64,000 nucleotides of DNA from Halorubrum sp. CSM-61 (GTDB lineage Archaea; Halobacteriota; Halobacteria; Halobacteriales; Haloferacaceae): contig NZ_RJJW01000011.1 of NCBI RefSeq assembly GCF_003781945.1, positions 61,975 through 125,974 on the forward strand, given 5' to 3'. A model generated the notes under the pieces. The model did no database searches and had not been told where the DNA came from. It was given only the letters and a program-made list of their open reading frames with translations. The position numbers were made by a program, and so were the translations under genes. This document shows positions 53,036 through 62,609 of the stretch, piece by piece; the first letter of the stretch is position 1; each line of letters starts with the position of its first letter.

Positions 53036-53545
53036 CCCTCGAAGGCCGCGCCGGACGCGACCGACGTGACGGGCAGAGAAGACGGTCGCACCTCGGCCGG
53101 ACTCGCCTTTTTACCCGGTCCCCCCGGAGCGAGACGGAAGTAGCCTGCAGTCTTATTTCTACCATCCCCCGGTCGTCACAACCTCGGAGGATGGATTTGA
53201 TGCGTGCCTTCTGTTCGTCCAAAGGGACTGTGAAAGGGGAACTATAATGCGGTTCTGATTTCACATCACACCGAAAATTCTGAGCGACATACTGGGACGA
53301 GGCGTTAAATCGGATAGAAGAGGCGGTAGAAGAGCAACAGGAGACTTGGGCACCGATTCGAGCAGGTCTCTTTGACCTGACTAGCGACGAAGTCTTGGCT
53401 ATCCTAGACGAACTGAGGGACCTCAATTACTAATCAACGGCACGACCAATATCAAGTCGGTCAAGTTCAAATGATTAGATCGATTGGACGAGTTCAGGTA
53501 GTCCACGGTTGAACGTTAAAGCACATATCTGAATACTAAATTTCA
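53036..53545. other. Junction into the low-GC island
   Basis: About 510 bases with GC falling from about 53150 on. Apart from the gene remnant at 53284-53433, I see no gene. The composition break suggests the left border of inserted DNA; no attachment-site repeat was identified by eye. Confidence 0.5.
53284..53433 (+). pseudogene. C-terminal gene remnant
   Basis: A frame that follows a stop at 53281-53283 and ends at TAA 53431-53433 reads ATYWDEALNRIEEAVEEQQE, then TWAPIRAGLFDLTSDEVLA and ILDELRDLNY. It looks like the helical, acidic end of a real protein, but has no ATG, GTG or TTG. It is probably the tail of a gene cut off when the island formed. Family not recognised. Confidence 0.45.
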
Positions 53546-54004
53546 ATGGAAACGTACACACTAACTGACCCCCAGCGCGACCGCGCCAGAGACCTCTATC
53601 ACAAAGTTGACGACGGTAAGATTAGTACCCCAACCGAACTTGTCAACGAATGGAAGACCCCATCCCGAATAACGGACCCGATGCTTGACTCCGACTCGGA
53701 CTTTCTTCCGTACCCTGAGAAAACCGAGTTCATCAACCCCTCAAACATTACAGGAACCTTTGAATCAAACATCAACCGATTCAATCCTGGTCGCATCAAA
53801 AGCCACCTTGCACGATTTCACAACGGCGAATTCAGGCGAGATGACCCTGCGCCACCACGATTACAGAAAATCGGTAACGAATACTATGTCACGTCTGACG
53901 GCATCCACCGTTCGCTCACCGCAAAGGCACTAGACCTCCCTGAATTGAAATGTATCTACTCCATTCCGCCCGAAGAGATCCTAGTACACCGGGAGGACCG
54001 ATAG
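53546..54004 (+). CDS. ParB/sulfiredoxin-like domain protein
   Basis: A 152-residue protein beginning METYTLTDPQRDRARDLYHK. Near its end PRLQKIGNEYYVTSDGIHR and SLTAKALDLPELKCIYSIP form a ParB/Srx-type fold (the DGxHR motif being typical of ParB-like nuclease domains). Composition is much lower in GC than the genes before 53000. Function in the island is unknown: possibly DNA processing or plasmid-type maintenance. Confidence 0.7.
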   Translation: METYTLTDPQRDRARDLYHKVDDGKISTPTELVNEWKTPSRITDPMLDSDSDFLPYPEKTEFINPSNITGTFESNINRFNPGRIKSHLARFHNGEFRRDDPAPPRLQKIGNEYYVTSDGIHRSLTAKALDLPELKCIYSIPPEEILVHREDR

Positions 54005-54168
54005 CCCGCCATTGTCGTCTGAGTTGTAACCACGCCTTGCGTAAGCCCTTCTTCACTCGCCTTAGTCTGCGAACCTCTCCAAGTCGGATTTAGCGTTGCT
54101 CAGACGATCCGTGTGACCGGCCAAGACAAACCAGTAGTCCCTTGGACTAGTCGCCCTGACCGTTCGGA

Positions 54169-54597
54169 CTATTTGCCGTCCTGTTTACTGATAGTGGCTT
54201 CCTCTTTGACCAGTTCCTGGATTCCAGTCGCCATCCCCTCGGTGAGGATGACGTGCCCGAGATCCGTGAGCTCGTAATAAGAATACGTCTCTTCCGTACC
54301 GGTGTTCGGGTCACGACGATTCCGAATGAGCGCTGAGCGCTTGAGTTTCCGGAGGTAGTAGTGCAGGTCGTTGTCTTCGCGGTCGAGCATCATCCCCAAT
54401 TTGCTGGCGCTAAGCTTGTCTTCCTCGCTCAACGTGCACAGAATGCTGAATGCGGGTTCTGATGCGGCGACCTTGTACATCTCGAGGTACTCCTCGATGG
54501 TGAACAGGCTGTCTTCTGGGACTTCCGGTGAGAGCTTCGCATCCCCGGAAGCAGGCGGGTGCTGAGGCAACGAGTCGTAGTACGGCCACCACCACAT
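54169..54597 (-). CDS. ArsR-like winged-helix protein
   Basis: A 142-residue protein. ASEPAFSILCTLSEEDKLSA followed by SKLGMMLDREDNDLHYYLRK and LKRSALIRNRRDPNTGTEET is an ArsR-type winged helix, with a YSYYELTDLGHVILTEGM continuation. The N-terminus is unusual (MWWWPYYDSLPQHPPASG). Probably a regulator carried by the island. Opposite direction to the flanking genes. Confidence 0.75.
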   Translation of the reverse strand: MWWWPYYDSLPQHPPASGDAKLSPEVPEDSLFTIEEYLEMYKVAASEPAFSILCTLSEEDKLSASKLGMMLDREDNDLHYYLRKLKRSALIRNRRDPNTGTEETYSYYELTDLGHVILTEGMATGIQELVKEEATISKQDGK

Positions 54598-54706
54598 TAA
54601 ATTTCCTTAACCCGGTATCGAGAGAAGCGAATACCGATGCACGCCGCCACAGCAAACGACATGAGCCACCCTGAATACTAATTCAATCACTCACATATGA
54701 CGGACT

Positions 54707-55165
54707 ATGTCCGTAGAACTAGACTCACTGCGGGAGGAATGGCGAGAACGAATTGAAGAGTTAGAATCTGAGGGTGAGGCGATTGAGGAGCGGCAGGATC
54801 CGATGGTGAAGGCGGATATGCCAGCGATCCGAGAACGTGCCGCACCAGAACTCAAGAAGAAAACTGTCGAACGATGCCTCGACGATCTTGAAGACTGTAA
54901 TGAGCTGGAAGAGGTACTTGCTGTCCTAGGTCAGTGGCGAGCTGAGGCAGAGGACCGCGACAAGCGGATTCTGAATCGGAATGAGTGGTTCCGAAATCAC
55001 TACACTCGCTTCGCACTTGAGAAGTGTATAGACGAGTTAGAAACGGTATTGCCGGAGAGTGAGTTTGAGGAGTGTCCGCATTGTGGAGCGTTGAAGAAGC
55101 CGATGGAGGATGCGCGGTATTCGAAGGATTACCGATGGGCGTGCTTCGAATGTGTTGTCGGCTAA
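54707..55165 (+). CDS. Coiled-coil protein with a C-terminal zinc ribbon
   Basis: A 152-residue protein of unknown family. The first 70 residues are a charged helical/coiled segment (LREEWRERIEELESEGEAI). The C-terminus has two Cys pairs (EECPHCGALKKP and WACFECVVG), a zinc-ribbon arrangement. It may bind nucleic acid or a partner protein. It is directly ahead of the helicase gene but in the other direction (convergent). Confidence 0.7.
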   Translation: MSVELDSLREEWRERIEELESEGEAIEERQDPMVKADMPAIRERAAPELKKKTVERCLDDLEDCNELEEVLAVLGQWRAEAEDRDKRILNRNEWFRNHYTRFALEKCIDELETVLPESEFEECPHCGALKKPMEDARYSKDYRWACFECVVG

Positions 55166-55312
55166 GACAGTGGTGTTACTTGAGAGGGGGCGAGAGTTCG
55201 TTTTGGAGCGCTAACTGAATCCTTTCTGATATGGATGAGATCCGGAGTTAATCAGCGTTCGAATTCTCAGGGGTGCTCCTGTGATGTGACACGCGCTTCT
55301 GATATCAAACTG

Positions 55313-57178
55313 CTATTCAATGAGTACACCAGTTTGCTGGATGTAGTCTTTGAGGCGGGCATATAGACCGCTTCCCTGCGCCAGTGTGTCCCAGTCTCCG
55401 AACATCGCGCAGTGGTGTTTTGCTCTCGTCATAGCTACGTTGAGTCGTCGTTCTCCAGTTTCGCCACCAAGGAATCCAATGTTTCCGTGACGGTTTGATC
55501 GCACAAACGAGAGGAGCATCACTCCACGCTCACTCCCTTGGAAAGCGTCGAAGGTCTGTACGAGAATGGGTTTATGGTTGAAGTCGCGTTGTTCCATCGC
55601 TGTTTGGAGGACTGGAACCTGGTCACGATATGCAGTGGCGACACCAATGTTGTCGGTCGAGACCCCGCTGACGCTAACTAGCCTCGAGAGATAGTTGGAA
55701 ATGGCCTCTGCTTCCGCTTGATTGCTCTCGGTATCTCTTGAGTCTCTGTTTTCCACGTGTTGGGCAAGAATCGGCTGGAGGTTATTGAGACGCGTCCTAT
55801 CAACTGCTGTATCAAGATCGCCGTTATAGAATTCTTCGGAGGGGAAGCCAGCGATCTTAGGGTGCATCCGATACTGTTGGTCAAACATAACACCAATTTC
55901 GTTTCCATAGACTCCATCTTCTTCTCCGTAGAGATGGGTGAACAGCGATTCTTCGGCATCGAAATCTAACTCCGGTGGCTCATCAGCGTCTTCTGGGGTG
56001 AACGGGCGCTTTGGCCCGAGCTGTTTGTGGTCTCCAACTAGAACCGTCTTCTCAGCCCGTGAAATCGGGATACAGGTCGATGACTGACGCGATTGGGTGG
56101 CTTCATCGACAATTGCCACGTCGAATGGATTGCTGTCGGCACTGCCTAACCGAGCGGCGCTGTTGTTCGTCGAGACGTAGACTATACCACCCTTAGATTG
56201 TGGGGATGAGACCGAGGGTTGTTCTGAGCCGTAGTGTTTCCGCTCGAACGGGCTCATCTTGTCATGCTTCGGGTTGACTCGCACAAGAGGGAAGCCGTTA
56301 ATCCGTTTGTGGTAGTGGAGAGAGTGTTCGTCAATATCCTCATCACTACTATCTCCAACGAGGATATTCCCGACTGCCTGATGGGACTCTGCGGTGACCA
56401 GTACTGTCAGGTCGGCTTCAACACATCGCCGGACCAACTCAACAATCACCCTTGTCTTCCCAGTCCCCGGTGGCCCCTGAATGCAGGCTAGACCCTCCGC
56501 AGTGAGCGCCCGACTAATCGCCTTAGCTTGGTTCCTGTTCTCGTACAGTTCGTCGTCTTTGCGTTCGCTTTCTCGAAGGGCACGCGAGTTCTCCGCGAAT
56601 TCTATGTCACGGGTCCCGCTAAAGTATGCCAATACCTCCTCGTTTAGTCCCCTAACTGCATTTTCCTCTCTGTCGAAGACAGTTGGGTTGAGTAATTCGC
56701 CGATATGAACGAAGTCGCACTCGGAAACGGTCTGGTTGGCCTCATCAATTCGGTCCTGAGAGACGGCTAATTCCGGGAATCCGACAGTGATATACCCGTT
56801 GTCAATCCGTCCTATTGTCCCTGTGATAGTTTCGACGACTTCGTATTCATCGTTCTGCTCACCTTCCTCGTATTGGCAACACTGGACGAGAACCTCGTAG
56901 TCCTCAAACAACCCATAGTCATCACGTATGTCTACGTCATCAGGATTTTCGACAGCAGGCTGTACGCGCATCTGTATTCTACGTATGCCACCAAGCGGTT
57001 GTGCATATGGCAGAAATCCCACATCCATCCGTTGGAGGGTCTGTGGGCTGTTTGAAGTGAGTGTCTCCCAGTTGTTCTTCCTCTCAACATCAGCCTCGTA
57101 CTCGATGAAATCATGTAGCTGGCTCTGATATTCAGCTGGTGAGATTGGGAGGGGGTTCTCGGGAGACACTAATGTCAT
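55313..57178 (-). CDS. SF1 helicase of the Dna2/NAM7 type
   Basis: A 621-residue ATP-dependent helicase. Walker A is GPPGTGKT at about residues 235-242; VAIVDEATQSRQSS is motif II (DEAT), VLVGDHKQLGPKRPF motif III, DQQYRMHPKIAGFPSEEFY motif IV, and VQTFDAFQGSERGVMLLS with ERRLNVAMTRAKHHCAMFGD are motifs V-VI. The N-terminal 200 residues have a beta-rich segment (VLVQCCQYEEGEQ). It is complete for small UPF1/Dna2-like helicases. In an island setting it may belong to a defence or mobile-element function. Confidence 0.9.
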   Translation of the reverse strand: MTLVSPENPLPISPAEYQSQLHDFIEYEADVERKNNWETLTSNSPQTLQRMDVGFLPYAQPLGGIRRIQMRVQPAVENPDDVDIRDDYGLFEDYEVLVQCCQYEEGEQNDEYEVVETITGTIGRIDNGYITVGFPELAVSQDRIDEANQTVSECDFVHIGELLNPTVFDREENAVRGLNEEVLAYFSGTRDIEFAENSRALRESERKDDELYENRNQAKAISRALTAEGLACIQGPPGTGKTRVIVELVRRCVEADLTVLVTAESHQAVGNILVGDSSDEDIDEHSLHYHKRINGFPLVRVNPKHDKMSPFERKHYGSEQPSVSSPQSKGGIVYVSTNNSAARLGSADSNPFDVAIVDEATQSRQSSTCIPISRAEKTVLVGDHKQLGPKRPFTPEDADEPPELDFDAEESLFTHLYGEEDGVYGNEIGVMFDQQYRMHPKIAGFPSEEFYNGDLDTAVDRTRLNNLQPILAQHVENRDSRDTESNQAEAEAISNYLSRLVSVSGVSTDNIGVATAYRDQVPVLQTAMEQRDFNHKPILVQTFDAFQGSERGVMLLSFVRSNRHGNIGFLGGETGERRLNVAMTRAKHHCAMFGDWDTLAQGSGLYARLKDYIQQTGVLIE

Positions 57179-57542
57179 CTACCGAAATGTATGCCCAAAC
57201 CTGTTTATCTTTTTGGCTCTGTGGTTTCGGTACACGGCGGCGGATTTCACGGATATCGGACGCCCCGGCGAAGGTTGTAGACGGTGGCTTTCAGCAGCAT
57301 TTCGCGGAATTCCAGGGACGAGATCGCGCTCGTGCGGATGTCATAGTTTCGGAAAGTAGGGGTAGCTACCAACCGAATCAACCGATTATCGGGGGTGAAT
57401 CGGTATTTGGGAGGTCAGTCGGGACTTGCTCCGGCCACCACCGACGAAAACATACTCCTTCCGAGAAATACCGGCGAAAACGGGGCGTGGCAGACCCACG
57501 ATTCGCTAATCAGTCAGAACAATTACCAGAAAGACGCCCCCG
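57179..57542. other. 364-base gap beside the transposase
   Basis: It holds a transposase C-terminal remnant on the minus strand (57247-57414) and no other gene I can support. It lies between the helicase start and the intact transposase stop. Terminal inverted repeats of the IS element were not found by eye. Confidence 0.5.
57247..57414 (-). pseudogene. C-terminal remnant of an IS5-like transposase
   Basis: On the minus strand the frame ending at the TGA (57247-57249) reads FRNYDIRTSAISSLEFREML and then LKATVYNLRRGVRYP. The pattern FRE-hydrophobic-AVYN-IR/KR is the usual C-terminal end of haloarchaeal IS5-type transposases. A stop lies just upstream (about 57415), so only 55 residues are left. 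It suggests repeated IS insertions at this place. Confidence 0.45.
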
Positions 57543-59450
57543 TCAGAACGGCGGGTCGACCCCGTCCGGCAACAGCATCAACGCCACCACGGTCATGTGG
57601 AGGTCGGCCAGCGTCAGCAACGGATCCAACCGCTCCTCGTGCGGCCCCCGGCCGTACTCGTCGTACACCTCCGACACCAACGTCTTCAGCGAGTGATCCA
57701 CCATCCGCCACAGATTGTACAGCAGCAGGCTGTACGCGAACGTGAAGAACCGCATCCGGTAGTCCGTCGACCGGATCGACGGCAGCAGCGGCTTGACCAT
57801 CTTGTACTCGATTTCGATGTCCCACCGCTTGGAGTACTCGTCAGAGAGCCCGATGGCCTCCATCGGCGACACGTCGTCCGCGTTCGTCACGAACACGGCG
57901 TACTCGTTGTCCTCGTCCACGGCCCAGTCCTCGTCCTCCGCCGGCACGTACAGAAAGCTCGCGTCGTGGCTGTAGCCGTCCTCGCCCACGGTCGGGTCGT
58001 CCGCCACGTCCACGTACGGGGTGTCCGAGGTCAGGTACAGGGACGCGTCCCGTTCGACGCGACTCCGCAGCGTCATGTCTTCCTTCACGTCGCCCAACTT
58101 GTCGGCGACGTTCTCGCCCCCGACGGTCGCGTTCTTCTTTTTGGGAATCAGGTAGTTCACGCCGTGGTACTGGTCGATGACGTGGCCGACGGCGTGTCCG
58201 TCGAACGCCCGGTCGGCCATCACGAGCTGGATGTCGACGTGCTTCCGCGCCTGTGTGAGCAAGCGGTCGACCACTTCGGCCCAGCTGACGGTCTCCCCCT
58301 CCTCCCCTTCCCACGTCGAGTCGTGACGGACGGGTTCGACCGCCAGCACGATGGGTGCGTTCCGACCGACGACTGTGAGCGTCGCGTACTCGTACTGGTA
58401 GGTGTGGCTGTCCTCGCCGCCGTTCACCATCTCGGGGTAGTCGTCCTTTGGCACCTTCGTCCTTCCCGTGTCTCTGCCGACCGCGATCCGGTCGTCCTCC
58501 GGCTCGATGTCCTCTTCGTCCTTCCACGGGGAGACGTTGAACGGGTCGTGGGTCGTGTCGAGGGCGGCCACCACCGGCTCTGTGAACAGCGCGGTCGGCG
58601 CGATGTTGGCCATCTGCCTGTCGACGGCGGCGTTGAACTGGTTCGTGACAGAGGAGGCGACGTCTCGCCAGTCGGGCGTGGGGAGGCGGGCTCCGGGGTA
58701 CTCGGAGAGGTCGTAGTCGTGATCGTCGGGGAGGCCGAGCATCTGGACTGCGTACAGGTGGGTGTCGTGGTGGAGTGCGTCCCGGCGGAACTTGTTGAAC
58801 GTCCGGAACGCGCTGTGCGTCCCCGCGCGTTTCGAGAGGCTCATCGCGGTCTGGTGTTCCCACACCCGCCTGTCGGCGTGCTTGGTGTTGTCGGCGCGGC
58901 CGGTGTCAAGCACCGGCCAGACCTCGTTTTGCGCCCCGGTGATGACGTGCTTGGCGTGCCGATCCACGTAGTGGTGAATCGGCTCGCCGCTCGCCGCGAC
59001 CTCCTCCGGTGACGGATCGCTGTCTGGCGGTTGGTCGGGGCTGTACGTGGAGTCGTGTTCCTCGGTCAACTCGGCAAACTCGTCGGCGACCGCCCGCAGG
59101 AAATGGCGCGTGTCCAGATCCTCGAACCGGTGTCGCTTCGTGTAGGAGATGGTCTCCTGCGACGGGGCACCGTCCAAGCCGAACCGCTGCTGGAGGTAGG
59201 GCCAGCTTTCGAGCTGGTCGGAGATGGCCTCCTGACTCATCCCGGTCACGTGCCTGTAGATGGCCAGTTTGAGCATCCCCTCGAAGTCGAAGGGGGTGTT
59301 GGTCTGGTGGTCGTGTCCGTCCGCGAGGAGGTGGGTCGGGAGGACGATCTTTCCGATGACGTACGTGAGATTGCCGTGTTCGGGGAAGAGTTCCTCCGCC
59401 TGCAGCCGCACGTCGTTCACGGCGTCTCGGAGGGAGTCGTCCAGCGGCAT
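57543..59450 (-). mobile_element. Intact IS4-like DDE transposase gene
   Basis: A 635-residue transposase. The first DDE Asp is in VVAALDTTHDPF, the second in LVMADRAFDGHAVG, and the Glu lies in the Y-x2-R-x3-E-x6-K signature YSKRWDIEIEYKMVK. A HTH-like N-terminal region reads YRHVTGMSQEAISDQLESW, and the sequence has acidic insertions typical of halophilic proteins. It is full length and uninterrupted, so the element may be active. Element ends and target duplications were not identified by eye. Its GC content is higher than that of the adjoining low-GC genes. Confidence 0.88.
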
Positions 59451-59700
59451 CTATGGAGGGTTCGAGACGGTGACGACTCGGTGTCTCCTCGGGTCGGCTG
59501 TCGCCGCGTCCGCCGCGTTCGCGAGCATCATTTTGCCGATCAATGGTATGATTTGTACTAAACTGAGGGCGTGTCGTTTCCGTGTTTCCGGGAAGCAGAC
59601 CCCGTCGGTGACTGATGCCTGTGAAGTGGCGGGACGCGTAAACGCATGTCGGTATTCTATCCGCTCTGTACCGTTCAGCGGCGGCACAATCCCCAAGTAT

Positions 59701-59722
59701 TAGTATAGTATGTACTGTACTA
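59701..59722. promoter_or_regulatory. 22-base dyad operator candidate ahead of the regulator gene
   Basis: Arms TAGTATAGTA (59701-59710) and TACTGTACTA (59713-59722) are inverted copies with one mismatch, separated by TG. It ends eight bases before the ATG at 59731. An in-frame ATG at 59710 lies inside it. Position and shape fit autoregulation by the winged-helix protein. Confidence 0.6.
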
Positions 59723-59730
59723 TTGGTGCC

Positions 59731-60171
59731 ATGAGTGGTGAAGACGGCTCGGACGCACCCCTGTCGGCCTACCTCGAGGCCAAGGGCGCGGTCGAACTGC
59801 TCTGTGAAATCGAACCAAACGGGAGCCAGTTCACACGGTTAGTGGAGGAATCGACGGTCAGCCGGTCGACGGTCTCGACCCGCCTGCGGGAGGGCGAGGA
59901 ACTCGGACTGTACGAGCGCCGAGAAATCGAGGGGCGCGGCACCTCCCACGCATACCGCCTGACCGAGGCGGGCGCAAAGCTCCGCCTCTACCTCGACCAC
60001 ACAGGTCTCACGGAGCGGTACCGCACGATCAAAGCGTTACGCCGGCACTTCGACGAAGACGTCGGGGAGCTGACGGAGTGGGCACGAGAGAACGAGGGAG
60101 AGTTCGATCCTCCAGTCGAGGAAGACGGCCTCCGGGAACAGCTCCGGGAGTACAGCAGACTTGGAGAGTGA
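59731..60171 (+). CDS. Winged-helix transcription regulator
   Basis: A 146-residue protein. ELLCEIEPNGSQFTRLVEES, VSRSTVSTRLREGEELGLY and SHAYRLTEAGAKLRLYLDH form a MarR/HTH-type winged helix; the C-terminus is a helical acidic tail. A strong dyad (59701-59722) lies immediately ahead of its ATG at 59731. It is convergent with the P-type ATPase gene (nine bases between stops), so it may belong to the metal-resistance unit or may be a stand-alone regulator next to the IS. Confidence 0.82.
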   Translation: MSGEDGSDAPLSAYLEAKGAVELLCEIEPNGSQFTRLVEESTVSRSTVSTRLREGEELGLYERREIEGRGTSHAYRLTEAGAKLRLYLDHTGLTERYRTIKALRRHFDEDVGELTEWARENEGEFDPPVEEDGLREQLREYSRLGE

Positions 60172-60180
60172 AGGAGGCCG

Positions 60181-62550
60181 TCAGGTGTCGGAGAACCGGT
60201 CGGGCTCGATCCGTGACAGCCGCATCGCGTTCCCGGTGACGCCGAGACTCATCCCCATGTCGCCGACGACGACAGCGACGGCGACGCTGACGAGCCCAAT
60301 CGGCACGCCGACGGCAAGCAGCGCCTTCACGCCGAGGCTCGTCCAGATGTTCTGCCGGATGACGCCGTTGGCCGTGTGCGACAGTTCGTAGAGGTACGGC
60401 AGCTTCCCGACGTCGTCGCCCATCAGCGCGATGTCGGCGGTCTCGAGCGCGGTGTCGGTGCCGGCGGCTCCCATCGCAATACCGACCTCCGCGGTGGCGA
60501 GCGCGGGCGCGTCGTTGATGCCATCGCCGACCATCGCCACCTCGCCGTACTCCGCCTGCAACTCCTCGACGGCGTCGACCTTCTCCTCCGGCAAGAGTTC
60601 GGCGCGGTACTCGTCGACGCCGACCTGCTCGGCGATGGCGCGGGCGGTGCCCTCGTTGTCGCCCGTCAGCATCACGACGCGCTCGACACCAAGCTCCTGC
60701 AGGTGCTGGACGGCCCGCTTCGAGGCCGGGCGCACCTCGTCGGCGATGGCGATGGCACCCAGCAACTCCGACTCCGTTCCGACGATAACGACCGTCTTGC
60801 CCTCCCGCTCCAGCGCGGCGAGCGCGTCCTCGGCGAACGGCCCGTCGTCGGACTCGGCCGCCTCTTCCGCCACGACGCCGCCGTCCGTCTCGCGGCGTGC
60901 CCGAGCGAGGTCGAAGCCCAACTCCTCGAAGAGTGCGGGCTTGCCCGCGTAGTACGTCTCGCCGTCGATCTCCCCGCGGATGCCCTTCCCGGTGAGGCTC
61001 TCGAAGCCAGTCGGGTCGGGCAGGTTGCCCACGCCCGCCTCGTCGGCACGGGCGAGAATCGCTGCGGCGATGGGATGCTCACTGCGCCGCTCCAGCCCGG
61101 CGGCGCGACGGAGCAGATCGTCCTCAGTGGTGTCGCCGACCGGGACGACGTCGGTGACGGCGAGTTCGCCCTTCGTGAGCGTCCCCGTCTTGTCGAGCGC
61201 GACGGCATCGACTTCGCCCATCGCTTCGAGGTAGTTGCCGCCCTTGATCAGCACGCCGTTCTTCGCGGCGCTGGTGATCCCCGACACCACGGAGACGGGC
61301 GTCGAGATGACGAACGCGCACGGGCAGGCAATCACCAGCAGGGTGAGTCCGCGGATGAACCACGTCTGCCAGTCGCCGGCGAAGGTGAACCCGTACCCGG
61401 CCACGTCCACCGAGACGGGGTCGGCGATGACCAACGGTGGAATGGCGGCGGTCAGGATTGCCAACACGACCACGACCGGCGTGTAGTAGCCCGAGAAGCG
61501 GTCGACGAACTGCTCGGTGTCGGTCTTCTTCGCCTGTGCGCCCTGCACCATCTCGATGATGCGCGAGAGCGTCGAGTCGCCCGCCGTCGACGTGACTTCG
61601 ACTTCGAGGTAGCCCTCCTCGTTGATCGCGCCCGCGTACACCTCGTCGCCGGCGGTCTTGTCGACGGGGACGCTCTCGCCGGTAATCGGCGACTGGTCGA
61701 CCGCGCTCTCGCCCTCGACGACCGTGCCGTCCAACGGAATCTTGTCACCGGGACGAACGACCACGGTCTCACCCACCTCCACTTCGTCGGCGGGCACCGT
61801 GACTTCCTCGCCGTCGCGCACGACGGTGGCCTCGTCGGGCGACAGCTCCATCAGCTCGCGCAGGGAGTCCCGCGCCCTGTCCATCGCGTAATCCTCGAGC
61901 AGCTCGGCGATGCTGAACAGGACGGCCAGCGTCGCCGCCTCGACGAAGTAGCCGATACCGGTCGCCGCGATGATCGCCGTCCCCATCAGCAGGTCGATGT
62001 CGAGGCTTCGGTTCTTCGCGGAGTAGTACCCGCTGCGGACGACGGGGATGCCGCTGGCGGCGACAGCGCCGAGGAACAGGACGTCGGCGATGTGGAGCGG
62101 GTACTCGAGGACGCTCGCCACCGTGACGTTCTGCCCGGTGAGGAGGAACTCGAAGAGGAGGCCGAGCGTGACGAACGCCGCGCCGAGCCACGTCTTCTTC
62201 GCGCGAGGACTCGTCCAGACCTCCGACGGTGGCGCGATGTCGGCGCCACCGGCCGCATCCTCTGACTCATCGTGGTCGGAATCCGACTCTCTGACGACCT
62301 CGTAGCCGGCGCCTTCGATTGCGTCGACCACATCGGCCTCGCTGATGCGGTCTGAGTCGTACGTGACGTTGGCCGTACCGGTGGTCGGCTGGAGCGTGGC
62401 GTCAACGACGCCGTCGACGCGCTGGAGGCTCTTGTCGACTTTCTGGGCGCAGGACGGACAGTCCATCTCGGGGACGACGAGGCGGGCGGTCAGCTCCCGT
62501 CGCTGCCCGCCCCCGCTCGTCTCCCCCGCTGCGTCCGGATTCTCTGTCAT
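60181..62550 (-). CDS. Zn/Cd/Pb-type P1B heavy-metal exporting ATPase
   Basis: A 789-residue metal pump. An N-terminal HMA domain has the metal-binding Cys pair PEMDCPSCAQKV; eight membrane helices follow. The membrane metal site is ACPCAFVISTPVSVV (CPC), the phosphorylated Asp in DKTGTLTKGE, SEHPIAAAILA, GDNEGTARAIAEQVG and GDGINDAPALATAEVG are catalytic. Late in the last helix NIWTSLGVKALLAVGVP with VVVGDMGMSLGVTGN (Lys and Asp) is typical for the Zn2+/Cd2+/Pb2+ group (P1B-2). ATG at 62550 with a TATA-like element 25 bases upstream. It exports divalent metals to keep the cytoplasm free of excess. Confidence 0.95.
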   Translation of the reverse strand: MTENPDAAGETSGGGQRRELTARLVVPEMDCPSCAQKVDKSLQRVDGVVDATLQPTTGTANVTYDSDRISEADVVDAIEGAGYEVVRESDSDHDESEDAAGGADIAPPSEVWTSPRAKKTWLGAAFVTLGLLFEFLLTGQNVTVASVLEYPLHIADVLFLGAVAASGIPVVRSGYYSAKNRSLDIDLLMGTAIIAATGIGYFVEAATLAVLFSIAELLEDYAMDRARDSLRELMELSPDEATVVRDGEEVTVPADEVEVGETVVVRPGDKIPLDGTVVEGESAVDQSPITGESVPVDKTAGDEVYAGAINEEGYLEVEVTSTAGDSTLSRIIEMVQGAQAKKTDTEQFVDRFSGYYTPVVVVLAILTAAIPPLVIADPVSVDVAGYGFTFAGDWQTWFIRGLTLLVIACPCAFVISTPVSVVSGITSAAKNGVLIKGGNYLEAMGEVDAVALDKTGTLTKGELAVTDVVPVGDTTEDDLLRRAAGLERRSEHPIAAAILARADEAGVGNLPDPTGFESLTGKGIRGEIDGETYYAGKPALFEELGFDLARARRETDGGVVAEEAAESDDGPFAEDALAALEREGKTVVIVGTESELLGAIAIADEVRPASKRAVQHLQELGVERVVMLTGDNEGTARAIAEQVGVDEYRAELLPEEKVDAVEELQAEYGEVAMVGDGINDAPALATAEVGIAMGAAGTDTALETADIALMGDDVGKLPYLYELSHTANGVIRQNIWTSLGVKALLAVGVPIGLVSVAVAVVVGDMGMSLGVTGNAMRLSRIEPDRFSDT

Positions 62551-62587
62551 CACCTCACAGTAGGGGCGTCAGTTCGATAAGCCTTTG

Positions 62588-62601
62588 TTGGAATATTCCA
62601 A
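62588..62601. promoter_or_regulatory. Perfect palindrome TTGGAATATTCCAA upstream of the metal ATPase
   Basis: A 14-base perfect dyad 38-51 bases ahead of the ATPase start, directly upstream of a TATA-like GCTTATCG (62573-62580). It lies just after the stop of the HTH-10 gene that precedes the ATPase. The location is that of an upstream activator site. Confidence 0.6.
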
Positions 62602-62609
62602 ACCGAGGG

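Noticed and set aside
57400..59700. Terminal inverted repeats of the IS element
   Set aside because: Candidate pairs (for example GAAA-rich ends near 57460 and 59580) align too poorly by eye to report.
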